In this document: in pieces, positions 6,558 to 13,704 of the stretch
Layout of the letters: every line of letters begins with the position of its first letter
Position numbering within the stretch: position 1 is the stretch's first letter
Assembly: GCA_019120675.1 (NCBI GenBank)
Contig: DWUQ01000056.1
Coordinates: forward strand, 1-15,218
DNA: 15,218 nt
Source: Candidatus Paenalcaligenes intestinipullorum
GTDB taxonomy: Bacteria; Pseudomonadota; Gammaproteobacteria; Burkholderiales; Burkholderiaceae_B
Reading direction: 5' to 3'
Position numbers and translations under genes: made by a program
Notes under the pieces: generated by a model
The model's database searches: none
What the model was told of the DNA's origin: nothing
What the model saw: only the letters and a program-made list of their open reading frames with translations

Positions 6558-8594
6558 TCATGAAGCAGAGCTGGAAACGGAAAAATCAGCCGGTTCAGGA
6601 TCGGCCTGCTGCTCGGTCAGCGTTTCGGTGTCATCTTGGGCACTGGCTTCGGCGATGACCTCGGCACCTTCAGCTAAGGAGCCCGCATCGCTGTCGGCTG
6701 TCGGATCTGCGTCGCACACTTCCAGCAGGCGGCAATCCACCTCTAGGGTTAACTCATCGATACCCATGATTTCCAAATGCACCCGCTGGTCTCGGGGTAG
6801 CTCGCCCATGCCACCGACGCGAACTACGAGAGGGCAGTCCTCAAAGCGTACTAAATCATCACGAATAACACGCGCATAAAGGCGCTGAATGCCGTGCTGT
6901 TGGAGCCAGCGTAAGCACCAGTACCGCTCAATCGTATGCTGGAAATCCCCCCAGGCGGTGTATTGCGCTTCAAAGGCACTAATGATGGCGTAAAGGTCTG
7001 CGTCTTTGGGCTTAAACGGGGCGACCAGACGGGCCGATACCCCATGCTGGGCGGCGGCAATGAGCTGCCATTGGTTGACTAAGTCTACATAACGACGTAG
7101 TGGTGATGTCGACCAAGCGTATTGGGGCACACCAATGCTGTCATGCGGGGCAGGGTGGGTGCTCATACGTGTGCGCATGGCCTGTTGGCTGCGATAAATT
7201 CCTGGCAATCCCTGTTCGGCCAACCAGCCGCCCCAAAGGTTATTGGCCAAAATCATAAATTCAGCCGTAAGCAACCCTAACGGTGCGTTACGCACCCGAG
7301 GTATTAACTGCACGATGCTGTTGGGATCATCCGGCGCGCCCTCCAACTCAAAGCTGTATTCCACACGATTGTTGTGTTCAGGCTTGCCCCGTACCGCTTC
7401 GCGCTGAGCCGATAACTGACGTGAAAAACGCCACAATGGCCTGAGCCATTCCCCATGAGGCAAATTGTGGTCCTCGTTCTCTAAGGCCGCTAACGTTACG
7501 AGCGGCTCAAGCTCGCTTTGGATCAGGTTGGCGGTGACGGTGAGCCGCTCTAACCGCGTTTCGTAATGCAGGATGTCGCCTGTCTCGCGATCGGCCTCAA
7601 CATACAACGATAAAGCCGGGCGTGACTGGCCAGCTACCAATGAAAAGTGCTCAACAAACTCCGCGGGCAGCATCGGGATTTTTTGCCCCGGTGTGTACAC
7701 CGTTGACAAGCGTTTGCGGGCCACTTGGTCGAAATCGTTATCGCGCTGTACCGCCAAACCGGGTACGGCAATATGAATGCCGACGCGAATGCGGTTCTCG
7801 TCTATTTCGGTAAACGAGAGTGCATCATCAATTTCCACAGTGCCTGCGTCATCAATCGAATAGGCCTGGACGTTGGCGTCAGGGAAATCCGCTTCATACT
7901 GCCCTTCTAAATTGATGGGCGGGAGCTCGATCCCCCGAGGAAAATAGCGGGAAAAGAAACGATGGCGGTGCAAGGCTAATGGGCTCGACCATGCGTTGAG
8001 TTTGAGCAGTAACTGCTCGGCATTCAGCCCCGAAGCACTTAGGGCCGCCTCGAAAGCTTTCCACTCCATGCTGTTTTTGTCGGGGCTGCTCAGCAGGCTA
8101 TCGGCTTGGGCCGCAATTTCAGGAGGTAGCTCACCGGCCAGCATGGCTTCGGTCCATTGCGCTTGTTGAGCCTCTTGTTGGCGACGACGCTCAATAGCAG
8201 CTAAGGCGGCCTCTAGAATATCCGGCGGGGCAGGGCGATAAATGCCTCGCCCTCGGCGATGGAAGTACGCTGGGTGAGTTTGTAAGGCAAAAATCAGTGC
8301 GGCTGTTTCCACGGCTGTGGGAGCACGGCCAAAATAATCCGTACCAAAGTCTTGGACGGTAAACTCCTCTTGGGGCGCGCAATCCCATAGAAATTGAATA
8401 TCAAACTCCGTGGCTAAGCGTTCCGCCTCATCCAGCAAGGCTTGGGGTTCGGGACTGGAAAACTCAAAGTACACCGTATTGCGACGAATCTTACTGCGCT
8501 TGCCGGTGGCCGACTCCACTTGTAGGCTGCTTTCGGCTTCGGAGAAAATCTTTTCCGCTTTAAATTTACCGTTGTCTTCGAACAAAACGTACAT
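6558..8594 (-). CDS. RNase II/RNB-family exoribonuclease
   Basis: This 678-residue protein has an N-terminal region of about 230 residues with little recognisable detail, then an RNB catalytic domain. Its metal site reads SIDDAGTVEIDDAL (246-259), spaced exactly like the D-x5-D-x-D-D of E. coli RNase II, but the second Asp is Glu254. PMLPAEFVEHFSLV (307-320), RPALSLYVEAD (325-335) and STSPLRRYVDL (495-505, with the catalytic Arg region) confirm the family. The enzyme should degrade single-stranded RNA 3' to 5' in the cytoplasm. The last 55 or so residues form an acidic, low-complexity tail, unlike the basic S1 end of RNase R. It is neither a close rnb nor a close rnr by eye, so I give no symbol. 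It lies between yqiA and aroE in the minus-strand operon. Confidence 0.9.
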   Translation of the reverse strand: MYVLFEDNGKFKAEKIFSEAESSLQVESATGKRSKIRRNTVYFEFSSPEPQALLDEAERLATEFDIQFLWDCAPQEEFTVQDFGTDYFGRAPTAVETAALIFALQTHPAYFHRRGRGIYRPAPPDILEAALAAIERRRQQEAQQAQWTEAMLAGELPPEIAAQADSLLSSPDKNSMEWKAFEAALSASGLNAEQLLLKLNAWSSPLALHRHRFFSRYFPRGIELPPINLEGQYEADFPDANVQAYSIDDAGTVEIDDALSFTEIDENRIRVGIHIAVPGLAVQRDNDFDQVARKRLSTVYTPGQKIPMLPAEFVEHFSLVAGQSRPALSLYVEADRETGDILHYETRLERLTVTANLIQSELEPLVTLAALENEDHNLPHGEWLRPLWRFSRQLSAQREAVRGKPEHNNRVEYSFELEGAPDDPNSIVQLIPRVRNAPLGLLTAEFMILANNLWGGWLAEQGLPGIYRSQQAMRTRMSTHPAPHDSIGVPQYAWSTSPLRRYVDLVNQWQLIAAAQHGVSARLVAPFKPKDADLYAIISAFEAQYTAWGDFQHTIERYWCLRWLQQHGIQRLYARVIRDDLVRFEDCPLVVRVGGMGELPRDQRVHLEIMGIDELTLEVDCRLLEVCDADPTADSDAGSLAEGAEVIAEASAQDDTETLTEQQADPEPADFSVSSSAS

Positions 8595-8631
8595 AAAAAT
8601 CTCGTGGGAATTATGGGTGCAGGTAGGGAGG

Positions 8632-9225
8632 TTAGGTAGTCAGATAGTGCTTCAACACAAACGCCACCACCTCACCTTGGTAAAGTGGGAAGTCGGAAAT
8701 GCTGTGATCGCTACCTTGCACTAAGTTTAGGTGGCAGCCTTGGTAGTACTGCACCATTTCTTGCCAGTTTAATACTTCATCACCCGTGCAAGCCAATAAG
8801 TAGTAGCGCGAAGGGTTCGCTAAATGGGGGATTACCAGCTGTTTGAGCTCATCAATATGACTCAGCATAAACTCATAGGCTTCGTCAGAGTGGTAGCTAC
8901 GATGCGAGCCCACATGGGGTAGTAAATCGCGAGAGGCTTGCACGGCAGGGTTTAACACCGCAGCGGGTGCACGATGCGTCTCGGCCAAATACGTCGCGTA
9001 AAAGCCACCCAAGGAGGAGCCAATCACGACCAAACGATCGTGGCCGAGCCGCTGTTGGTGCTGATCAATGAGTTGCTCGCACAGTGCGATGGCCTCTGAG
9101 GGGCTGGCGGGTAACTGGGGACAGACCCATGCGGCAGCGAGGCCCAGTTTTTCAAAGGCTTCACCCAGTAGACGGGCTTTGGCCGAGGCAGGCGACGAGC
9201 GAAAACCATGTAGATACAAAATCAT
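8632..9225 (-). CDS. YqiA-type alpha/beta-hydrolase (putative esterase)
   Basis: The 197-residue protein starts with YLHGFRSSPASAKA (4-17), the signature of the YqiA/YcfP group of small esterases. The nucleophile elbow is GSSLGG (69-74, Ser71), followed by the likely acid Asp149 in ACTGDE and His174 in GSDHSISDF. E. coli YqiA hydrolyses short acyl esters such as palmitoyl-CoA and p-nitrophenyl esters in vitro; the natural substrate is unknown. No signal peptide or membrane segment is seen, so it is cytoplasmic. Its ATG overlaps the mpl stop by 4 nt, giving tight translational coupling, and the nuclease gene follows after 37 nt. Length is standard for the family. Confidence 0.9.
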   Translation of the reverse strand: MILYLHGFRSSPASAKARLLGEAFEKLGLAAAWVCPQLPASPSEAIALCEQLIDQHQQRLGHDRLVVIGSSLGGFYATYLAETHRAPAAVLNPAVQASRDLLPHVGSHRSYHSDEAYEFMLSHIDELKQLVIPHLANPSRYYLLACTGDEVLNWQEMVQYYQGCHLNLVQGSDHSISDFPLYQGEVVAFVLKHYLTT

Positions 9226-10592
9226 AATTCAGGGCGTGCGGCTAAGGCCTCTAAAAGTTTTTGATGAATGCCACCAAAGCTGCCATTACTCATGACCACT
9301 ATATGGTCACCAGGTTGAGCGGCGGCGGTGATGGCGGACACCAAGGGGGAAAGCTGCTGGTAGGTCATGGCCCGAGTGCCCAGCGGTGCGAGAGCGGCTG
9401 CGACATCCCACTCTATCGCGTGTTTGCCCTGTGGCTCACTATAACAAAAACAGAGGTCGGCCTCTTGTAAGGCAGTGGGCAAACGGGCCGACATCGCACC
9501 CAGCTTCATCGTATTAGAGCGGGGCTCCAGCACGGCTAAAATTCGGGCATTGCCGACTTTTTGTCGTAAGCCTTCGAGGGTGAGCTGGATGGCTGTTGGG
9601 TGGTGTGCAAAGTCGTCGTACACCTGAATTTGGTTCACCGTGCCGCGCAGCTCCATACGGCGCTTAATGCCTTGGAAGGCCGACAAAGCCTGTGCAGCGG
9701 TGGCAATCGGTACGCCCACACCATGCGCTGCCACTAATGCCGACAGCCCATTGGCAATATTATGAGTACCACTGAGTTGCCAGTGGATGGTGGCCGCCCA
9801 CTGCTGGTGATGGAAAACCTCAAAACCCGTTGGGGTCGCACGTGCTTCCCATTCTTGATCGGCACCAAGATAAGAGACCGGTGTCCAGCAGCCCTTATCC
9901 AAGACAGCCTGTAAAGCGGGCTCGTGAGCAGGCACGATCAGCTGCCCCATGCTAGGAATGGTTCGCACCAAATGATGGAATTGGGTTTGAATGGCCGTCA
10001 AATCTGGAAAAATATCCGCGTGATCAAACTCCAAGTTGTGCAAAATCGCGGTGCGAGGGCGGTAATGGACGAATTTTGAGCGTTTGTCAAAAAACGCCGT
10101 GTCGTACTCATCCGCCTCAATCACAAAATAAGGCTGTTGCGCATCAAAGCGTGCGGACACCTGTAAGCCCGGCGCAATCCCTCCAATCAGGAAATTCGGC
10201 TGTAACCCAGCCTCTTGCAAGATCCACGCCAGCATGGAGCTGGTGGTTGTTTTGCCATGTGTGCCCGCTACCGCGAGCACATGTTGGCCGCGCAAGACCT
10301 GCTCGCCTAGCCATTGAGGGCCTGAGGTGTAGGGTAGACCTTGATTAAGGATGGCTTCCATTAAAGGGTTGCCACGCGACATCACATTACCAATCACGTA
10401 CAAATCGGGCTGAAGCGCGAGTTGTTCGGTGCCAAAACCTTCAATTAAGGTAATGCCTTGTTCTTCGAGCTGAGTGCTCATAGGGGGATACACATTGGCA
10501 TCGCAACCTGTGACGCGCCAACCAGCGGCACGGGCGATCAGCGCCAATCCGCCCATAAACGTGCCACAAATACCTAATATATGAATATGCAT
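9222..10592 (-). CDS. mpl: UDP-N-acetylmuramate:L-alanyl-gamma-D-glutamyl-meso-diaminopimelate ligase
   Basis: This 456-residue Mur ligase begins with HILGICGTFMGGLALIA (4-20); the CGTFMGG form separates Mpl from MurC. The ATP loop is GTHGKTTT (110-117), then EADEYDTAFFDKRSKF (159-174), HNLEFDHADIF (185-195), DDFAHHP before the C-terminal domain, and SNGSFGG near the end. Mpl attaches recycled murein tripeptide directly to UDP-MurNAc in the cytoplasm, bypassing MurC, MurD and MurE. The ATG at 10592 has a perfect GGAGG 6 nt upstream (10599-10603), the best ribosome binding site in the window. It is the first gene of the seven-gene minus-strand operon and so likely sets its expression. Full length and intact motifs suggest an active enzyme. 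Confidence 0.96.
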   Translation of the reverse strand: MHIHILGICGTFMGGLALIARAAGWRVTGCDANVYPPMSTQLEEQGITLIEGFGTEQLALQPDLYVIGNVMSRGNPLMEAILNQGLPYTSGPQWLGEQVLRGQHVLAVAGTHGKTTTSSMLAWILQEAGLQPNFLIGGIAPGLQVSARFDAQQPYFVIEADEYDTAFFDKRSKFVHYRPRTAILHNLEFDHADIFPDLTAIQTQFHHLVRTIPSMGQLIVPAHEPALQAVLDKGCWTPVSYLGADQEWEARATPTGFEVFHHQQWAATIHWQLSGTHNIANGLSALVAAHGVGVPIATAAQALSAFQGIKRRMELRGTVNQIQVYDDFAHHPTAIQLTLEGLRQKVGNARILAVLEPRSNTMKLGAMSARLPTALQEADLCFCYSEPQGKHAIEWDVAAALAPLGTRAMTYQQLSPLVSAITAAAQPGDHIVVMSNGSFGGIHQKLLEALAARPEL

Positions 10593-10710
10593 AGGAAACC
10601 TCCGGTGCCCATTTTAGTCAGAACTGAAGCCGATGCGTTAATTCTTCTGTAGGCAGGCTGTTATGATGCACGGAGCATTCTGTTTTTATAAGGTGGATAA
10701 GGTCAAGCTC
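10593..10710. promoter_or_regulatory. Divergent promoter region between mpl and the TlpA-like gene
   Basis: This 118-nt gap separates the two main operons. On the plus strand TATGAT (10662-10667) is a good -10 box with a weak TTAATT (10638-10643) 18 nt before it, giving a leader of about 35 nt ahead of the ATG at 10711; a second TATAAG is at 10687-10692. On the minus strand TAAAAT (10611-10616) is a possible -10 for mpl, but it lacks a good -35 and would give a very short leader. AAGG at 10699-10702 is the ribosome binding site of the plus-strand gene. No operator symmetry was seen. Confidence 0.4.
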
Positions 10711-11277
10711 ATGAGTCGACGTCTCTTTTTGCAACAAAGCCTCAGCCTCGCTACCCTAGCTGGGTTAGGGGGGCTCAGTCTGCCCTTATCGGCCAGCTTA
10801 TTACCCGTTAGCCCGTTTTTTGGCTTACATTTTGATGACCGTCAAGGCGATGCCCAGCTGATGCGGCCATATCTGGGTAAGCCTACCGTTGTGAATTTTT
10901 GGGCGACGTGGTGCGCACCTTGTGTGGAGGAAATGCCTGAGCTAGAAGCCATGCATCAAGACTATCCAGACATTCAATTCATCGGGATTGCCATTGACAC
11001 CTCGCGCAACGTCATCCGATTTTTAGAACGTATACCCGTAACTTATGATTTATATATCGCTGGCCATGGCGGGGTAAAAACCATGCGCGAACTGGGCAAC
11101 AAAAAAGGTGGCCTACCTTACACCTTGGTCTTTAATGCCCAAGGGCGAGTGCATCAAGAAATCATCGGCCAAATTGACGCCACCGCCTTACGTCAAACGT
11201 TAGATCCACTTGTTTTGGCGCAAGCGAACGAGACGATAAATGTTAACTTTGTGGACAAGCCCGACGTTTTGGCGTAA
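10711..11277 (+). CDS. Tat-exported TlpA-like thioredoxin-fold protein
   Basis: The 188-residue precursor begins MSRRLFLQQS, a clear twin-arginine motif (S-R-R-L-F-L), followed by a hydrophobic stretch to about residue 33. The mature part is a TlpA/ResA-type thioredoxin domain: NFWATWCAPC (62-71, redox pair C68/C71), EEMPELEAMH (73-82), IGIAIDT (91-97) and the cis-proline in GLPYTLVF (134-141, Pro136). It should reduce or exchange disulfides in the periplasm, for example in cytochrome c maturation, but no partner gene lies nearby. I use ATG 10711 because AAGG sits 8 nt upstream and the Tat motif then lies at the N-terminus; ATG 10663 would add 16 residues and overlaps the likely -10 box. Export of a simple thioredoxin by Tat rather than Sec is notable. 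Confidence 0.88.
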   Translation: MSRRLFLQQSLSLATLAGLGGLSLPLSASLLPVSPFFGLHFDDRQGDAQLMRPYLGKPTVVNFWATWCAPCVEEMPELEAMHQDYPDIQFIGIAIDTSRNVIRFLERIPVTYDLYIAGHGGVKTMRELGNKKGGLPYTLVFNAQGRVHQEIIGQIDATALRQTLDPLVLAQANETINVNFVDKPDVLA

Positions 11278-11309
11278 AAAGTCGAACTGTGAATACGGAA
11301 GCTTCTACT

Positions 11310-11744
11310 ATGACGCCACACTTGCTTGTTCTCCATGGCCCCAATCTAAACCTGCTGGGCACGCGCGAGCCACACATCTATGGCCATCAAACCTTAGCAG
11401 ACATTGATCAGCATTTAGCCAAGCTGGCTAGCGAGCTGGGGGCGCGTTGTACAAGTTTTCAAAGTAATCACGAAGGCGCGTTGGTGGACCGTATTCAGGC
11501 CGCAGCACATGAGCAGGTACACAGCATTATTATTAATGCGGGCGCTTATACCCATACTAGTGTGGCCATTCGTGATGCATTGGCCGCACTGGGTGTGCCG
11601 ATTATTGAAGTACACTTATCCAATGTGTATCAACGCGAAACCTTTCGTCACCACTCCTACCTATCCGCTATCGCCAAAGGGGTCATCGTTGGCCTGGGCG
11701 CATATGGTTATGAGGCAGCGTTACGCTATGCGCTCTCTCAATAG
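11310..11744 (+). CDS. aroQ: 3-dehydroquinate dehydratase, type II
   Basis: The 144-residue protein shows every type II signature: LHGPNLNLLGTREPHIYG (8-25, with catalytic Tyr24), FQSNHEGALVDRIQ (50-63), IINAGAYTHTSVAIRDAL (74-91, substrate-binding Asn77) and EVHLSNVYQRETFRHHSYLS (100-119, catalytic His102). These enzymes form dodecamers and dehydrate 3-dehydroquinate to 3-dehydroshikimate in the shikimate pathway, one step before AroE. ATG 11310 matches the usual N-terminus; a GTG at 11289 would add seven residues. The gene starts 32 nt after the thioredoxin gene, and accB follows after 86 nt, an order I recall as common in Burkholderiales. Confidence 0.96.
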   Translation: MTPHLLVLHGPNLNLLGTREPHIYGHQTLADIDQHLAKLASELGARCTSFQSNHEGALVDRIQAAAHEQVHSIIINAGAYTHTSVAIRDALAALGVPIIEVHLSNVYQRETFRHHSYLSAIAKGVIVGLGAYGYEAALRYALSQ

Positions 11745-11830
11745 GTTGGGCGGTACTCTTTTTTGAATTAATTTCTTTTTAGCACCGTCTCCAAGCGTAC
11801 TACTCTGAGCGGTGTTGCAGGATGCATTGC
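11745..11830 (+). promoter_or_regulatory. aroQ-accB intergenic leader
   Basis: The gap is AT-rich in its first half (TTTTTTGAATTAATTTC around 11759-11775) and could hold a promoter for accBC, though I find no good -35/-10 pair. A weak hairpin can form from CACCG (11783-11787) with CGGTG (11810-11814), extended by CTC and GAG across a one-base bulge. AGGA at 11818-11821 is the ribosome binding site that selects ATG 11831 over ATG 11822. No terminator with a T-tract was found after aroQ. Confidence 0.3.
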
Positions 11831-12289
11831 ATGGACCTTAGAAAACTTAAAACCCTGATTGACTTGGTCGCAGAGTCGGATATCTCTGAGCTTGAAGTAA
11901 CAGAAGGGGACGGTAAAGTTCGTATCGTCAAATCCGCAGCGGCTCCGCAAACCGTCTACGCCACCGCCCCTCAAGTGGTACCGGCTGCCGCAGCACCCGC
12001 ACCCGCCGCAGCACCTGCCGCTGAGGCCGCACCCGCTGCTCCCGCCGCACAACAGGGCCATGTTGTTAAGGCACCGATGGTCGGTACCTTCTATCGTGCT
12101 CCCAACCCAGGTGCTGCACCCTTTGCCGAAGTCGGCCAGTCGGTCAAAGAGGGCGACGCATTGTGTATCATCGAAGCCATGAAGCTGATGAACGAGATCG
12201 AAGCCGACAAGACCGGCGTCATCAAAGAAATCCTGATCGAAAACGGCGAGCCAGTAGAGTTTGGGCAACCTTTATTCGTAATTGGCTAA
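11831..12289 (+). CDS. accB: Acetyl-CoA carboxylase biotin carboxyl carrier protein
   Basis: This 152-residue protein has the three standard parts. An N-terminal helix-strand region, MDLRKLKTLIDLVAESDISE (1-20), is followed by a flexible Ala/Pro linker (about 35-75). The C-terminal biotinyl domain then carries EAMKLMNEIEAD (115-126), with Lys118 as the biotin site. VKAPMVGTFYRAPNPGAAPF (79-98) includes the thumb typical of AccB. BCCP carries carboxybiotin from AccC to the AccA/AccD transferase, the first committed step of fatty acid synthesis. ATG 11831 is preferred to the in-frame ATG 11822 because the AGGA is 9 nt away and the family starts with MDLRK. accC starts 4 nt after its stop, so the two are co-translated. 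accA and accD are not in the window. Confidence 0.97.
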   Translation: MDLRKLKTLIDLVAESDISELEVTEGDGKVRIVKSAAAPQTVYATAPQVVPAAAAPAPAAAPAAEAAPAAPAAQQGHVVKAPMVGTFYRAPNPGAAPFAEVGQSVKEGDALCIIEAMKLMNEIEADKTGVIKEILIENGEPVEFGQPLFVIG

Positions 12290-12293
12290 TCCC

Positions 12294-13640
12294 ATGTTTG
12301 AAAAAATCTTAATTGCGAACCGTGGCGAAATTGCGCTACGTATTCAGCGCGCCTGCCGAGAGCTGGGCATTAAAACAGTGGTGGTGCATTCCGAGGCGGA
12401 TCGCGAGGCCAAGTACGTACGCTTAGCAGACGAGTCCGTGTGTATCGGTCCCGCTCCCGCACGCGACAGCTATTTAAACATGCCCGCGATTATTGCTGCG
12501 GCCGAGGTCACGGATGCCGAAGCCATTCATCCTGGTTATGGCTTTTTAGCGGAAAACGCCGACTTCGCGGAGCGGGTCGAAAAAAGCGGTTTTGTGTTTA
12601 TTGGCCCGCGTCCCGAGACCATCCGTCTCATGGGCGACAAAGTCACTGCCAAAAAAACCATGATCGAAGCGGGCATTCCCGTCGTGCCGGGCTCTCATGG
12701 CGCCTTACCCGAGGACCCTCAAGAAATCCTCCAAATTGCCCGCGACATTGGCTACCCAGTCATTGTTAAAGCATCTGGCGGGGGTGGTGGCCGCGGCATG
12801 CGTGTTGTGTTTACCGAAGGCGCGTTGCTAACAGCCGTCGCCACCACACGCGCCGAAGCCGAAGCCGCTTTCAACAACCCCGAGCTCTACATGGAGCGTT
12901 ACCTCGAAAACCCACGCCACATCGAAATCCAAGTGTTGGCCGATGGGGGCAAGCAAGCGGTGTGGTTAGGCGAACGCGATTGCTCCATGCAGCGCCGCCA
13001 CCAAAAAATCATCGAGGAAGCACCAGCGCCCGGTATTCCACGCAAGCTCGTAGATCGTATTGGTGAGCGTTGTGTCGACGCGTGTAAAAAACTCGGCTAC
13101 CGCGGAGCGGGTACCTTTGAGTTTCTGTACGAAAACGGTGAGTTTTTCTTTATTGAAATGAACACCCGCATTCAGGTTGAGCACACCATTACCGAAATGA
13201 TCACCGGTATCGACCTGATCCAAGAGCAAATAAAAATTGCCGCTGAGCTACCCTTTAGTTTGCGTCAGCGCGATATCAAATTTGAAGGGCATTCCATCGA
13301 GTGTCGTATCAATGCCGAGGACGCGTACAAGTTTATCCCTAGCCCTGGCAAGATCACCAACTGGCATACCCCCGGTGGCCCTGGCATTCGCATGGATTCG
13401 CATGTATACAGTGGCTACACCGTACCGCCCAACTACGACTCCATGATCGCTAAGCTCATCTCGTATGGGGCCACACGCGAGCAAGCCATTGCGCGCATGT
13501 CCATAGCCTTGTCCGAAATGATTGTGGAAGGCATCAATACCAATATTCCTTTGCACCGCGAGCTGATGCACGACGCACGTTTTGCTGAAGGCGGAATTAG
13601 TATTCACTATTTGGAAAACAAACTTGCTAAGCGAGTTTAG
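12294..13640 (+). CDS. accC: Acetyl-CoA carboxylase, biotin carboxylase subunit
   Basis: The 448-residue enzyme has the usual length and order: FEKILIANRGEIALRIQRAC (2-21), HPGYGFLAEN (79-88), an ATP-grasp domain with Lys116, Lys159 and the loop SGGGGGRGMR (161-170), and FIEMNTRIQVEH whose Glu288, Asn290 and Arg292 match the E. coli active-site numbering. It uses ATP and bicarbonate to carboxylate the biotin on AccB in the cytoplasm. ATG 12294 lies 4 nt past the accB stop without a good ribosome binding site, so it probably depends on ribosomes finishing accB; the TTG at 12282 is an unneeded extension. A strong terminator follows the stop. Sequence is fully conserved with no missing key residues. 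Confidence 0.98.
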   Translation: MFEKILIANRGEIALRIQRACRELGIKTVVVHSEADREAKYVRLADESVCIGPAPARDSYLNMPAIIAAAEVTDAEAIHPGYGFLAENADFAERVEKSGFVFIGPRPETIRLMGDKVTAKKTMIEAGIPVVPGSHGALPEDPQEILQIARDIGYPVIVKASGGGGGRGMRVVFTEGALLTAVATTRAEAEAAFNNPELYMERYLENPRHIEIQVLADGGKQAVWLGERDCSMQRRHQKIIEEAPAPGIPRKLVDRIGERCVDACKKLGYRGAGTFEFLYENGEFFFIEMNTRIQVEHTITEMITGIDLIQEQIKIAAELPFSLRQRDIKFEGHSIECRINAEDAYKFIPSPGKITNWHTPGGPGIRMDSHVYSGYTVPPNYDSMIAKLISYGATREQAIARMSIALSEMIVEGINTNIPLHRELMHDARFAEGGISIHYLENKLAKRV

Positions 13641-13655
13641 TCGCCAATAGCGTAA

Positions 13656-13691
13656 AATAAAAAGCAGGGGTTTTTGCCCCTGCTTTTTATT
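13656..13691. terminator. Strong intrinsic terminator after accC
   Basis: A 15-bp perfect stem forms between 13656-13670 and 13677-13691, with GCAGGGG/CCCCTGC at its core and a 6-nt TTTTTG loop. The descending arm ends in a T5 run followed by ATT, and A-rich sequence precedes the stem, so it could work in both directions. It sits 15 nt after the accC stop and ends 13 nt before the prmA ATG. Confidence 0.9.
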
Positions 13692-13704
13692 ATGGGAACC
13701 CACT

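Noticed and set aside
10663..10710. Upstream ATG for the TlpA-like gene
   Set aside because: It would place 16 residues before the Tat motif, has no clear ribosome binding site, and overlaps the best -10 box; ATG 10711 has AAGG at proper spacing.
11991..12053. GC-rich short repeats of GCACCCGC-like units
   Set aside because: They encode the Ala/Pro linker of AccB and need no separate explanation.
11768..12268. 166-codon minus-strand frame opposite accB
   Set aside because: Its Cys/Gly-rich middle is simply the complement of the AccB Ala/Pro linker.
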